Positions 35,942 to 44,924 of a DNA stretch of 64,000 bases are shown here, one piece after another; the first letter of the stretch is position 1, and every line of letters starts with the position of its first letter. The DNA is taken from contig JAIUOD010000001.1 of assembly GCA_020161405.1 (NCBI GenBank), positions 930,001-994,000 of the forward strand, read 5' to 3'. Made by a program: the position numbers and the translations under genes. The notes below the pieces were generated by a model, which was not told where the DNA came from, did not search any database, and saw only the letters and a list, made by a program, of their open reading frames with translations. This stretch comes from Pseudomonadota bacterium. Its GTDB lineage: Bacteria; Pseudomonadota; Alphaproteobacteria; Caulobacterales; Aquidulcibacteraceae.

Positions 35942-36808
35942 ATGACAAGAGCTAAACTAACTTCAACCGTTGCTGCATCCGTTTTAATCGGCTTTGCAGG
36001 TCAGGCACTCGCGGGTAGCTGCAGCCTTGACGCGCCAAACGCGAATAATTGCAATGGTGCTGTTCGTGTAACAGATTCAATTGTTGTAAATTCAAATGCA
36101 CCAGTGGCAATGCCACAGCATTATGTTGCACAAAATTATAATCAAGAAATGCAATATGAAGCTAGGTCTTACCAAAGCTCATCAAATTATAATGAAAATA
36201 ATGTTCAATATACTAGCGTACCTGTTTACAATAATCCTGCGCCGCAAGGATGTCATTTTGTGCAAACTTCGCCTTGCAATGGCGGAATGGTTGCGGTTGA
36301 TAATGGTGTAAATGTTGCCACAAATGTTCAAACCAATGTTGCTTATGGTTATGGCCCTTCCACAATGGTTCAATCTTATGCAGGTCCGATTGCGCAAGAT
36401 TATGTGTCTTCATATTCAACAATTAAAAATCAAAATGCACCATTAGCGCCGCCACCTGGATATTATTATCCTGCGATTGCACCAAATCCATATGCACCAG
36501 TTAATACAACAATTGTTGCGCCTTATCCTACGCCAACGCCAGTACCAATGCCTGTGCCTTGTTATGATCCGCGCCCTGTTGCACAAATTGCACCGCCAAT
36601 TTCAAGCAGCTTCTTTATGGGTGCTGTAAGTAATGGTGTTGGATATCCTATGGTTACCCAATATGGCGGCGGCGGTGGAATGTATATGAGTGGCGGTTCA
36701 CGCTTCTCTGGTGTTGTTGGTCGTTCGCCCACACCATTAGTGCCACCAGGCCCAAAACCACCAGGCCCACCGCCTGCACCTCCACCATCACCACCATCTG
36801 GTTGGTAA
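35942..36808 (+). CDS. Secreted Asn/Gln/Tyr-rich protein with collagen-like proline tail
   Basis: A 288-residue exported protein of no recognised family. The signal peptide (residues 1-24) ends in 'GQALA'. A middle region of about 200 residues is rich in Asn, Gln, Tyr, Val and Pro, with repeated 'NVQTNVAYGYG' and 'PYPTPTPVPMPVP' type segments and two Cys pairs. A glycine-rich 'YGGGGGMYMSGGS' leads to a C-terminal tail of PPG/GPP units ending GPPPAPPPSPPSGW. The composition suggests a surface or structural protein. A strong terminator follows. The next gene encodes a prolyl-4-hydroxylase-type oxygenase, which raises the question of whether the tail is hydroxylated. The ATG at 35942 has a weak CAGGG upstream. 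Confidence 0.72.
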   Translation: MTRAKLTSTVAASVLIGFAGQALAGSCSLDAPNANNCNGAVRVTDSIVVNSNAPVAMPQHYVAQNYNQEMQYEARSYQSSSNYNENNVQYTSVPVYNNPAPQGCHFVQTSPCNGGMVAVDNGVNVATNVQTNVAYGYGPSTMVQSYAGPIAQDYVSSYSTIKNQNAPLAPPPGYYYPAIAPNPYAPVNTTIVAPYPTPTPVPMPVPCYDPRPVAQIAPPISSSFFMGAVSNGVGYPMVTQYGGGGGMYMSGGSRFSGVVGRSPTPLVPPGPKPPGPPPAPPPSPPSGW

Positions 36809-36817
36809 ATAAATTTC

Positions 36818-36854
36818 AAAGGCAAAGCAAAATAAATGCTTTGCCTTTTTTTTT
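36818..36854 (+). terminator. Intrinsic terminator
   Basis: A perfect 12-bp stem (AAAGGCAAAGCA at 36818-36829 with 36837-36848) runs into a T-tract to 36854. It ends the proline-rich protein transcript ahead of the oxygenase gene. Confidence 0.9.
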
Positions 36855-36915
36855 GGCACAAATTTTGCGTCATTCGACCGTATGTCACAATGTGATGCAA
36901 AAGAGTGAGGCAAAA

Positions 36916-37608
36916 ATGCTTGGTAATTATGAAATGAATGATTCGCAAATTATCGAACCAAGACCTGGCCAAAAAGAATGGTGGCATGGAGATGGAAATG
37001 ATTTGCCAATCCTATCAACTCAAGATGATGATTCCCCTTTATATGTGGTTGAAGATTTTCTTTCAAAAGAGCAATGCCAAACCTTGATTGATTGCTATGA
37101 GCGTAATGTTGAAATGTTTGCCGAAAAGACAGGCGAAAAATTTTGGGATGGGCGCTATATTCAAATGCATGACATTATGCATCACGAAATAGATGCAACA
37201 CGCATTTTGCAACAAATCCGTCATATAAGTTCAATGTATGTAATTAATGAATTTGTAAATGGTGAACCCATCTATCCCGATACGGCACAAATCGTCGGTT
37301 GGAAAGAAGGCATGGAAATGCGCCCGCATGCCGATAATATGATGCCAGATGGTGGACCAAATAATTCACCGCATCGTAATTATACAACTATAATTTATCT
37401 AAATGATGATTATGAAGGCGGAAACACATATTTCCCAAGCCTTGGTGTAAGGGTTGCACCAAAAGCAGGGTCTTTAGTAGTTTTTGGCGCAGGCTATGAA
37501 TATGTTCACGGTGTAACCAAAGTTACACGCGGCAAAAGATATATTTATTCAGGCTGGTTCACTCATGATAAAAACTGGCTTGATCAAAGCGCGGTAAAAA
37601 TTATTTAG
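36916..37608 (+). CDS. 2OG-Fe(II) oxygenase, prolyl 4-hydroxylase type
   Basis: A 230-residue non-haem iron dioxygenase. The iron-binding triad is H138 and D140 in 'MRPHADNM' and H198 in 'EYVHGV'; R208 in 'TRGKRYIYSGWF' is placed to bind 2-oxoglutarate. 'VEDFLSKEQCQTLI' opens the P4Hc domain near residue 40. 'NYTTIIYLNDDYEGGNTYF' is the central strand pair typical of prolyl 4-hydroxylase-like enzymes. The ATG at 36916 has GTGAGG five bases upstream; the longer frame upstream crosses a terminator. It lies next to the gene for a proline-rich exported protein, a possible substrate by position only. It has no signal peptide, so it acts in the cytosol. Confidence 0.87.
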   Translation: MLGNYEMNDSQIIEPRPGQKEWWHGDGNDLPILSTQDDDSPLYVVEDFLSKEQCQTLIDCYERNVEMFAEKTGEKFWDGRYIQMHDIMHHEIDATRILQQIRHISSMYVINEFVNGEPIYPDTAQIVGWKEGMEMRPHADNMMPDGGPNNSPHRNYTTIIYLNDDYEGGNTYFPSLGVRVAPKAGSLVVFGAGYEYVHGVTKVTRGKRYIYSGWFTHDKNWLDQSAVKII

Positions 37609-38407
37609 TTTCTATATGCCGAAAATCCTTTGAACGCGCTTTAACAATTTTTTGCGCGATAAAATCTGGCATGATTTTAAATAATGCGGCAATCAATTTA
37701 TTATTAAAGCCAGTTACCGCAACCGCCTTATTGTCTTCAACGGCTTCAAAGCCTTCTTCGACAACGCTTCTTGCATCTTGCCACATATATTTTGGCATTT
37801 TTGAAACAAGATCGCGTGTGTGATTCACATCATGAAACTCTGAATATGTAAAGCCAGGGCAAAGGGCGCTTACATTTACGCCGCTTCCTTCTAATTCAGA
37901 ATTTAGGCTTTGTGAGAATTTAATCATATAGGATTTAACGGCGCCATAAAGTGTATGCCCTGCTGAACCCGGAATATGCCCTGCAAGTGAAGCCACATTA
38001 ATTATACGGCCAAAGCCATTTTCTTTCATTTGCGGAACTAATTTATGTGCAAGTTCGGTTGGGGCATTAAGCAGAACGTTTAAAAAATCTTTTTGCTCTT
38101 GCCAATTTGTTGATGCAAAAGTGCCAGGAAGGCCATAGCCAGCATTATTAATAAGCGCATCAACATTAAGATTATTTTCTCTGATTTTGGCAAGAATTCT
38201 ATCGACGGCGCCATCAATTGCTAAATCTTCTTTAATTATCAATGATTTGGCACCCCATTCTTTTTCAATATTATCGGCAATTTCAATTAATCTATCTTCG
38301 CGGCGGGCTGTTAGAATTAAATCATAACCGCGCTGCGCCATTAATTGTGCAAATTCTTTCCCAATGCCAGCCGAAGCGCCAGTTATTAAACATGTTCTTC
38401 TATTCAT
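37601..38407 (-). CDS. SDR family oxidoreductase
   Basis: A 268-residue classical short-chain dehydrogenase. The NAD(P)-binding 'TGASAGIGKEF' starts at residue 9 and 'TARREDRL' follows, the arginines suggesting NADP(H). 'NNAGYGLPG' is at 87-95, and the catalytic residues are S140, Y154 and K158 ('YGAVK'). The C-terminal 'MWQDARSVVEEGFEAVEDNKAVAVTG' (in parts 'ARSVVEEGFEAVE') resembles bacterial YqjQ/YohF-type SDRs annotated as short-chain dehydrogenases of unknown substrate. It overlaps the convergent oxygenase gene by 8 bases. Confidence 0.9.
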   Translation of the reverse strand: MNRRTCLITGASAGIGKEFAQLMAQRGYDLILTARREDRLIEIADNIEKEWGAKSLIIKEDLAIDGAVDRILAKIRENNLNVDALINNAGYGLPGTFASTNWQEQKDFLNVLLNAPTELAHKLVPQMKENGFGRIINVASLAGHIPGSAGHTLYGAVKSYMIKFSQSLNSELEGSGVNVSALCPGFTYSEFHDVNHTRDLVSKMPKYMWQDARSVVEEGFEAVEDNKAVAVTGFNNKLIAALFKIMPDFIAQKIVKARSKDFRHIETK

Positions 38408-38535
38408 AATGCCCTCTTTGATTCTTTTAGGTTATTTTTTTATTTTGCCGATTTATAGGCTTTTAATGCTTATAACATTTGATGCAAACTAATAAAAATA
38501 GTATCGGCATTTTCTTCACTTAATAAAGTGTAAAA

Positions 38536-40482
38536 ATGGGGGCAGATTTGTCACAAGAAACAATAGACCAAAATGGCGCACAGCAGCAAAATTCTGGTCA
38601 TAATAATCATGAAGGCCACGGTAGCTTCCTTACATTGGCATTAGGTTCAATTGGCGTTGTTTTTGGCGATATCGGGACCAGTCCGTTCTATGCGATGCGT
38701 GAATCAATTCACCATGCAAGTCATGGTCTTGGCCTTGAAGATTCTGTGATTGGCATTGTGTCCCTTATTTTATGGGCTTTAATGCTTATTGTTACTTTGA
38801 AATATGTTGTATTTCTTATGCGCGCCGATAATAAAGGCGAAGGTGGCACATTGGCGCTTATGGCCTTGGCACAAAAGGCATTTGGTGGAAATTCAAAATG
38901 GGTTTTCTTTGGCGGCGTAATTGGCGCGGCCTTTTTCTATGGTGACGGCATTATTACCCCTGCAATTTCGGTTTTGGGCGCAATCGAAGGCTTAAAAGTT
39001 GCACCAGGTTTAGGTGAATCTTTCTCACCATATATCGTTCCAATTTCAGTTGTGATTTTGGTTGGTTTGTTTTTGGTTCAATCAAAAGGTACGCATACAA
39101 TTGCCGCATGGTTTGGGCCAATTACTGCGATTTGGTTTCTAACACTTGCCGCACTTGGCATAATGCACATTATGGATGATCCACAAATGCGCATTATTAA
39201 AGCGCTAAATCCATATTTTGCGATTAAATTTTTGATACAAAACGGCTTTATTGCTTTTTTAGTTCTTGGCTCTGTTTTCCTTGCTGTTACTGGTGCTGAG
39301 GCGCTTTATGCTGATATGGGGCATTTTGGTAAACGCCCAATTCAATTTGCTTGGGGTGCTTTTGTTCTGCCATGTTTAGTTCTTAATTATTTGGGGCAAG
39401 GTGCATTCGTAATTGCTCACCCAGAGGCAAAAGTAGATCCATTTTGGATGATGGTTCCTGATTTTGCGTTCTGGCCTGTTATGATATTGGCGGCTTTAGC
39501 GGCGATTATTGCTTCGCAAGCTGTTATCACTGGCGCTTTCTCTCTAACTCAGCAAGCGGTTCAACTTGGTTTATTGCCGCGTATGATAATCAAAAGAACA
39601 TCAGAAACACAGGCTGGGCAAATTTTTGTGCCACAAGTAAATAGTTTGCTTTTAATCGGTGTGTTGCTTTTGGTTGCTGCGTTCCAAACTTCATCTGCGC
39701 TTACATCTGCTTATGGTATTGCAATCACAGGTGCGATGTTGATGGATACATTATTGGCGGCGCCTGTTGTTATTAAAATTTGGAATTGGAAAGCATGGCA
39801 AGCGGCATTATTATTAATGCCAATTTTGGTAATGGATATTATTTTCGTTGGTTCTCAATTACCAAAAATACCACATGGCGCATGGATGCCTTTGGTTCTG
39901 GGTGCGGCAATTGTATTAATTATGTGGACATGGGTTACAGGTTCTAAAATACTTTCGGAAAAAACCCGCCGTGATTCAATTCCATTAAAAACCTTACTTG
40001 ATAATTTATCGCTTCATCCCGTCCATAAAGTTTCGGGTACGGCGATTTTCTTAACCTCTGACCCTGATTTGGCGCCAATGGCTTTGATGCATAATTTGAA
40101 ACATAATAAAGTTTTGCATGAAACAATCGCCGTTCTTAGCGTTGTAACAGCTGAAAACCCACGTGTTCTTGAAGAAAACCGCCTTGAGATTTCGGATATT
40201 TCGCCAAATGTGAAACGCGTTATGGTTCGATATGGCTTTATGGAAAGCCCGAATATTCCAAAAGCGCTTACACTTTGCCGTAAACAGGGATTGAAATTTG
40301 ATATTATGTCAACTTCATTCTTCTTGGGTCATCGCACAATTGTTGCCTCTGCGCATTCGGGAATGCCATTGTGGCAAGATAAATTATTCATCTTCCTAAG
40401 CCGCAACGCAACCAATGCGACAGACTTCTTCCACATTCCATCTGGGCGTGTTGTTGAATTGGGCACACAGGTAGTGGTATAA
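38536..40482 (+). CDS. kup: Low-affinity potassium transporter Kup
   Basis: A 648-residue K+/H+ symporter. Twelve transmembrane helices fill the first 455 residues, starting 'LTLALGSIGVVFGDIGTSPFYAM' (in parts 'GVVFGDIGTSPFYA'), the signature of the KUP/HAK/KT family. 'NKGEGGTLALMALA' and 'GDGIITPAISVLGAIEGL' follow. The cytoplasmic C-terminal domain (from about 480) contains 'SGTAIFLTSDPDLAP', the usual conserved block, and 'FFLGHRT' near the end. The length is standard. There is a histidine/asparagine-rich N-terminal tail ('QQQNSGHNNHEGHG'). It is monocistronic as far as can be seen. Confidence 0.96.
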   Translation: MGADLSQETIDQNGAQQQNSGHNNHEGHGSFLTLALGSIGVVFGDIGTSPFYAMRESIHHASHGLGLEDSVIGIVSLILWALMLIVTLKYVVFLMRADNKGEGGTLALMALAQKAFGGNSKWVFFGGVIGAAFFYGDGIITPAISVLGAIEGLKVAPGLGESFSPYIVPISVVILVGLFLVQSKGTHTIAAWFGPITAIWFLTLAALGIMHIMDDPQMRIIKALNPYFAIKFLIQNGFIAFLVLGSVFLAVTGAEALYADMGHFGKRPIQFAWGAFVLPCLVLNYLGQGAFVIAHPEAKVDPFWMMVPDFAFWPVMILAALAAIIASQAVITGAFSLTQQAVQLGLLPRMIIKRTSETQAGQIFVPQVNSLLLIGVLLLVAAFQTSSALTSAYGIAITGAMLMDTLLAAPVVIKIWNWKAWQAALLLMPILVMDIIFVGSQLPKIPHGAWMPLVLGAAIVLIMWTWVTGSKILSEKTRRDSIPLKTLLDNLSLHPVHKVSGTAIFLTSDPDLAPMALMHNLKHNKVLHETIAVLSVVTAENPRVLEENRLEISDISPNVKRVMVRYGFMESPNIPKALTLCRKQGLKFDIMSTSFFLGHRTIVASAHSGMPLWQDKLFIFLSRNATNATDFFHIPSGRVVELGTQVVV

Positions 40483-40572
40483 TTTTTTGTTATAATTCAC
40501 AAAGATGCAAAGTTCTTTGAAGGTTGAAATATTTTGGATTAATAACAAATTTAATCCATAAGGAATTATGAT

Positions 40573-41202
40573 ATGAATTGTGCAAAAATCTTTTTTGCAT
40601 CAGTTGCATTTTTAACTTTTGCAAGCTCTGCATCAGCACAAGACCTAAGCCTTGAGATTGCGCGAAATAAATATGCATCTGACATTGCCGCAATAAAAGC
40701 AAATATTTCAGCAAAAACCACAGCAAGTTGTTCAGACCGCCAAAGTATGAATGCTTCATTATCAAGTGCCATAAAAAACCTTGATTTAATTATTGCTAAA
40801 AGCAAAGTAGCCAAAGAAATAGAAACCGCTAAATCAAATCGCAATCAATTGTCTGGAATGCTTAGCCAAGCTAATAGTTCTTTTGATGAAAATTGCGGGC
40901 TTGGTGCGCAAAAAAAGCGTGAAAATATCGAAATTCGTAATCGTTATATCAATGAATATAATAATAATATTAATGCCGCACAAAACTCTCGAAATCGTGC
41001 ATTCAATACAAATACTAATAATTATGAATTATGTAATTTATTATATAGTGAACGTAATAGTCTTAGCGAAGCAAAAACAGATTTTGCAGTTTTAAGCGGT
41101 CGGTTAACAGAATATGCTGACGAAGAAAATGAGCAAAATAAAAAATTACTTCGTAAGATTGAACAAAATCAAGTTGATGGAAAAGCTTACGGCTGCTGGT
41201 AG
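40573..41202 (+). CDS. Secreted helical protein of unknown function
   Basis: A 209-residue protein with a signal peptide (residues 1-22, ending 'ASA', mature start QDLSLEIARNKY). The mature part is almost all predicted helix, rich in Asn, Ser, Lys and Ala with heptad-like spacing, and has cysteines in 'ASCSDRQ', 'ENCGLGA', 'ELCNLL' and at the C-terminal 'YGCW'. It could be a periplasmic coiled-coil bundle. I recognise no family. AAGGA lies nine bases upstream of the ATG. It stands alone between kup and argG. Confidence 0.65.
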   Translation: MNCAKIFFASVAFLTFASSASAQDLSLEIARNKYASDIAAIKANISAKTTASCSDRQSMNASLSSAIKNLDLIIAKSKVAKEIETAKSNRNQLSGMLSQANSSFDENCGLGAQKKRENIEIRNRYINEYNNNINAAQNSRNRAFNTNTNNYELCNLLYSERNSLSEAKTDFAVLSGRLTEYADEENEQNKKLLRKIEQNQVDGKAYGCW

Positions 41203-41310
41203 AATTAATGGAGATAAAATCCATTAAAATAGCGACATTTTCCATGATTAATGCTTGCTAATATGTTTATGCCGCCCTAAAGGTTTTGCCGCAAATAGAG
41301 GTTATTTTAA

Positions 41311-42561
41311 ATGAGCAATGACAAAATTAAACGTGTAGTTCTTGCCTATTCTGGCGGTCTTGATACTTCTATCATTCTTAAATGGTTGCAAGAGACTTAT
41401 GGATGCGAAGTTGTAACCTTTACTGCCGATTTAGGGCAGGGTGAGGAAATTGAGCCTGCGCGCGCCAAAGCCCTTGCAATGGGTGTTAAGCCTGAGAATA
41501 TTTTTATCGATGATTTACGCGAAGAATTTGTTCGTGATTTTGTTTTCCCAATGTTTCGCGCCAATACAGTCTATGAAGGCGTTTATCTTCTTGGCACGTC
41601 AATTGCGCGCCCATTAATTGCCAAACGCCAAATTGAAATTGCAAATCTTGTTGGCGCCGATGCAGTTTGTCATGGTGCAACTGGTAAAGGCAATGATCAG
41701 GTTCGCTTTGAAGTTTCTTATTATGGCTTAAAACCTGATGTAAAAGTTATTGCCCCTTGGCGTGAATGGGATTTCCAAGGTCGCCCTGATTTAATCGCCT
41801 ATGCCAAAAAACACGGTATTGAAATCGCCGCCGGCAAGGAGCAAGACGCACCATTTTCAATCGATGCAAATCTTCTTCATACATCTTCCGAAGGTTTGGC
41901 ACTTGAAAACCCTGAAGATACTGTTCCTGATATTGTTAAAAAGCGTCCTGATCGCCGCACAATCACACCAGAAGAAGCACCTGATAAGCCAAGCTATATC
42001 ACAATCACTTTTAAAAATGGTGATGCGGTGGCAATTGATGGCGTGGCCTTAAGTCCTGCGCAGCTTTTGACTAAATTAAACCAAATTGGTCATGATAATG
42101 GTGTTGGTGGCCTTGATTTGGTTGAAAACCGCTTTGTAGGCATGAAATCACGCGGCTTTTACGAAACCCCAGGCGGCACAATTTTATTAACCGCTCACCG
42201 CGCAATTGAATCAATCACTTTGGATAGGGGCGCAATGCATCTAAAAGATGAATTAATGCCAAAATATGCAACTTTGATTTATAATGGCATGTGGTTCACC
42301 CCAGAACGCCAAATGTTACAAGCCGCAATTGATGCCTCTCAAGATGTGGTAAATGGCGATGTTCGCCTTAAAATATATAAGGGCGGGGTTTATGTTGATG
42401 GTCGTTCTTCTGAATATTCTTTATATAATAAAGAATTGGTCGGCTTTGATGCAGCGGGCGGCTATAATCAAAAAGATGCCGAAGGCTTTATCAAATTAAA
42501 CGCCCTTCGTTTACGTATCAGTGCATGGCGCGACCAGAAATTGGGCAAGAATAATATTTAA
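41311..42561 (+). CDS. argG: Argininosuccinate synthase
   Basis: A 416-residue ATP-dependent ligase that joins citrulline and aspartate in arginine synthesis. The PP-loop is '[16 protein letters not shown]' (residues 11-26). 'TADLGQGEE' follows, and '[13 protein letters not shown]' and '[11 protein letters not shown]' are conserved substrate-binding blocks. '[18 protein letters not shown]' in the second half supplies the citrulline site. The length fits the family. AGAGG precedes the ATG. A perfect GC palindrome with a T-tract directly follows the stop as terminator. Confidence 0.98.
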   Translation: MSNDKIKRVVLAYSGGLDTSIILKWLQETYGCEVVTFTADLGQGEEIEPARAKALAMGVKPENIFIDDLREEFVRDFVFPMFRANTVYEGVYLLGTSIARPLIAKRQIEIANLVGADAVCHGATGKGNDQVRFEVSYYGLKPDVKVIAPWREWDFQGRPDLIAYAKKHGIEIAAGKEQDAPFSIDANLLHTSSEGLALENPEDTVPDIVKKRPDRRTITPEEAPDKPSYITITFKNGDAVAIDGVALSPAQLLTKLNQIGHDNGVGGLDLVENRFVGMKSRGFYETPGGTILLTAHRAIESITLDRGAMHLKDELMPKYATLIYNGMWFTPERQMLQAAIDASQDVVNGDVRLKIYKGGVYVDGRSSEYSLYNKELVGFDAAGGYNQKDAEGFIKLNALRLRISAWRDQKLGKNNI

Positions 42562-42590
42562 AAATTGGGCGGCAATTGCCGCCCTTTTTA
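42562..42590. terminator. Bidirectional intrinsic terminator
   Basis: The 18-base palindrome GGGCGGCAATTGCCGCCC (42567-42584) has A-runs on its left and TTTTT on its right. It ends argG and, from the other side, the paiB-like gene whose stop is at 42591. Confidence 0.9.
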
Positions 42591-43181
42591 TTACCTAACC
42601 AAATTTTGTGGATTTATGCCCATGGATTCAAGGCCAGCGATTACGCCATTTTTGTTTTCATCGCTTTTATTTTGGCTAAGTTTTGATTTTGCAACAGTTT
42701 TTTCAATTAAAATTTCAATTCCAACAATGGCATTTAAAAGTTTTTCAATATAATCATTGGGTGCATCGCTTACTTTCCATGGGTTTTCAAAAACCTGCTC
42801 ATGTTTGTCTGTAAGGTCACTTATTATTTTTAGAATTTCGGCTTTGTCATTTATGATTTTTATTTTGCCGTAAAAATGAACCGCCGAATAATTCCATGTT
42901 GGCACTTCTTTATGATGAATATGTTTAGTTGGATAAAAACTGGGGCTTATATAGGCATTGTTGCCTTGGAAAATTACCAGACAATCTTGCCCGTCCATAT
43001 TTGTAAATGGATTTGCACGCGCAATATGACCAATGATTTTATTGTCTTCCATCATAAATGGAATATGCGTTGCTTCTAATTCAACGCCATGAATTGAAAC
43101 AATTGTTCCTAGTGGGTTTTGCGAAACTAGTTTTTTTATAAATTCTTGGTCATTTTCATTGAAGTGATTTGGCGTGTACAT
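42591..43181 (-). CDS. PaiB-type FMN-binding protein
   Basis: A 196-residue protein of the PaiB family, named after the Bacillus subtilis negative regulator of sporulation and protease genes; it has a split-barrel FMN-binding fold. Signature parts are 'MYTPNHF', 'THIPFMM', 'IGHIARANPF' with 'LVIFQGNNAYISPSFYPTK', and 'VPTWNYSAVHFYGKI'. The fold is also used by pyridoxamine oxidase-like enzymes, so an enzymatic role is possible. It starts right against the stop of the Trm112-like gene and closes the thioredoxin-TPR/methyltransferase run. Confidence 0.9.
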   Translation of the reverse strand: MYTPNHFNENDQEFIKKLVSQNPLGTIVSIHGVELEATHIPFMMEDNKIIGHIARANPFTNMDGQDCLVIFQGNNAYISPSFYPTKHIHHKEVPTWNYSAVHFYGKIKIINDKAEILKIISDLTDKHEQVFENPWKVSDAPNDYIEKLLNAIVGIEILIEKTVAKSKLSQNKSDENKNGVIAGLESMGINPQNLVR

Positions 43182-43352
43182 TTAGTCTAGTTCACGCGCT
43201 TCACTAACCAACATTATCGGCACACCATTACGAATTGGATATGCCAATTTCGCGGCCTTTGAAACTAATTCTTGTTTTTCCTTATCATATTCCAACCTTG
43301 TGCGGGTTTGCGGGCATATAAGGACTTCAAGGGTTTTTGGGTTGGGTTCCAT
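43182..43352 (-). CDS. Trm112/UPF0434 family small protein
   Basis: A 56-residue protein. The characteristic parts are '[20 protein letters not shown]' (N-terminal zinc-ribbon-like, here with one Cys), '[19 protein letters not shown]' and the acidic end SEARELD. Eukaryotic Trm112 activates several methyltransferases; the bacterial YcaR-like members are poorly understood. An O-methyltransferase gene lies three bases upstream on the same strand, which makes a functional link with that enzyme conceivable. The start ATG is at 43352. Confidence 0.88.
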   Translation of the reverse strand: MEPNPKTLEVLICPQTRTRLEYDKEKQELVSKAAKLAYPIRNGVPIMLVSEARELD

Positions 43353-43355
43353 TTT

Positions 43356-44018
43356 TCAATCTACTAATATCATTGCAAAACCATCCCAGCCTTTTATGCC
43401 AATAGTTTGCAATGCGGTTGCGCTTAAATTTTTATTTTCCTCAATCATATCAAAGAATTTTCTTATGCCTATGACTTTATCATCATTTGAATTTTCTTCA
43501 ATTATGGCGCCATTACGTATAACGTTATCACCAATAATAAGCGTGCCTTTGTGTGATAATTTTAACGCTAATTCAAGATAAATTGGGTTGTTTGGTTTAT
43601 CTGCATCAATAAAAATTAAATCAAAAGGCGCTTCATTTTTGGATATTAATTGAGCCAAACTATTTTTAGCTTCGCCAATAATAATTTCGCATTTTTGCAT
43701 TTGCCCGGCAGCTTCAAGGTTTTCTTTTGCCGCTTTTGCGTGATGCGCATCAATTTCAAGGCTTATAATTTTGCCATCTTTCGGCAAAGCACGTGCAAAA
43801 AAAATGGTTGAATAACCACCCAAAGTACCAATTTCAAGGATTCTTTTTGCATTCATTGCGCGCGAAATTATTGCAAGAAACTGCCCTTGAAGTGGTGAAA
43901 CATCATGAGCTGGTAGGTTATTTTCAAAGTTATTTTTCAAGCTTGCATCAAGAATTTCATCGCCCAAATTAAATTTCTGTTCAAGGTAATCATCAACTTT
44001 TTTAGCAATATCATTCAT
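43356..44018 (-). CDS. O-methyltransferase (class I SAM-dependent, COMT-like)
   Basis: A 220-residue methyltransferase of the caffeoyl-CoA/catechol O-methyltransferase-like family (Pfam Methyltransf_3). The SAM motif is 'ILEIGTLGGYSTIFFARAL' (residues 59-77), the second acidic residue lies in 'IISLEID' and the metal-binding 'IFIDADKPNN' carries the aspartates that coordinate a divalent cation, followed by 'IIGDNVIRNG'. The substrate is unknown. It overlaps the thioredoxin-TPR gene by one base (TAATG), so its translation is coupled to that gene. Confidence 0.9.
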   Translation of the reverse strand: MNDIAKKVDDYLEQKFNLGDEILDASLKNNFENNLPAHDVSPLQGQFLAIISRAMNAKRILEIGTLGGYSTIFFARALPKDGKIISLEIDAHHAKAAKENLEAAGQMQKCEIIIGEAKNSLAQLISKNEAPFDLIFIDADKPNNPIYLELALKLSHKGTLIIGDNVIRNGAIIEENSNDDKVIGIRKFFDMIEENKNLSATALQTIGIKGWDGFAMILVD

Positions 44019-44881
44019 TATGAAAACAATAAGGTTGAAAGGCGGCGTCTGCCGAAACGTGTAATCTCATTTGAATTACCAAGGGCATCAAATATTTTCA
44101 ACAAAAATGTTCGGGCGGCTTTGTCATTCCAATCAAGTTCAATTTTCATTATTTCAAATAATTTATCAATAGCCGCTTCAAAATCACCATTTTTTACAAG
44201 ACTTTGGGCAAGTTCATATTTGACCATAAGATTTTCGGGCTTTGCCTTTTCTTCAGTTTCCAAAGCGTCAATATCGCGCGCATTTTCACATTCGCGGGCA
44301 AGGGAGATTTGGCCTTTAAGGCTTTGGGTTTCGGCATTATCTTCGATACGTGGCAAAAGGCTCTCGGCCTCATCAATTTGCCCACCTTGGAAATAACATT
44401 TTGCCATTCCCAAAAGCGCGATTTGATTATTGGCATCAATTTCCAAAACTTGGGCATAGCTTTGGGCGGCGCCACCAATTTCGCCAATTTTAAGGCTTTC
44501 GGCAGCGGCATCCAACATGCTTTGAACCCCGCCTGCTTTTACTTCGCCAACATGTTTTTCAATAAAGGCCTTGATTTGGCTTTCGGGTAATGCGCCCATA
44601 AAGCCATCAACAGGTTGCCCATTTTTAAATGCAAAAACTGCGGGAATTGATTGAACCCGCAATTGCCCTGAAAAATGTGGATTTTCATCTACATTGATTT
44701 TCACCAACTGAACCGCGCCATTAAAGCCATTAACCACGCGCTCAATCGCGGGGCCCAAAGTACGGCACGGCCCACACCAAGGCGCCCAAAAATCCACCAA
44801 AACCAAAGTATCTTTTGATGGTTCAATAACATCTTTCATAAAAGATTGATCGGTTGCGTCTTTTGTAAATAGTGAAGCCAT
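44018..44881 (-). CDS. Thioredoxin-TPR co-chaperone, CnoX/YbbN-like
   Basis: A 287-residue protein. A thioredoxin domain (1-110) with active-site C36-G-P-C39 in 'WAPWCGPCRTLG' is fused to a C-terminal TPR region (115-287). CnoX (YbbN) protects proteins from oxidative aggregation under bleach stress and hands them to GroEL or DnaK. Unlike the E. coli protein, this one keeps both active-site cysteines and should be redox-active. It heads a run of four minus-strand genes (OMT, Trm112-like, PaiB-like). Confidence 0.92.
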   Translation of the reverse strand: MASLFTKDATDQSFMKDVIEPSKDTLVLVDFWAPWCGPCRTLGPAIERVVNGFNGAVQLVKINVDENPHFSGQLRVQSIPAVFAFKNGQPVDGFMGALPESQIKAFIEKHVGEVKAGGVQSMLDAAAESLKIGEIGGAAQSYAQVLEIDANNQIALLGMAKCYFQGGQIDEAESLLPRIEDNAETQSLKGQISLARECENARDIDALETEEKAKPENLMVKYELAQSLVKNGDFEAAIDKLFEIMKIELDWNDKAARTFLLKIFDALGNSNEITRFGRRRLSTLLFS

Positions 44882-44924
44882 GATTTAAATCCATTTATTA
44901 GTAATTGCTTATATAAGGCTGTAA

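Noticed and set aside
36802-36915. Upstream extension of the 2OG oxygenase frame
   Set aside because: It would start inside the preceding gene and cross a strong terminator; the ATG at 36916 has a good ribosome-binding site.
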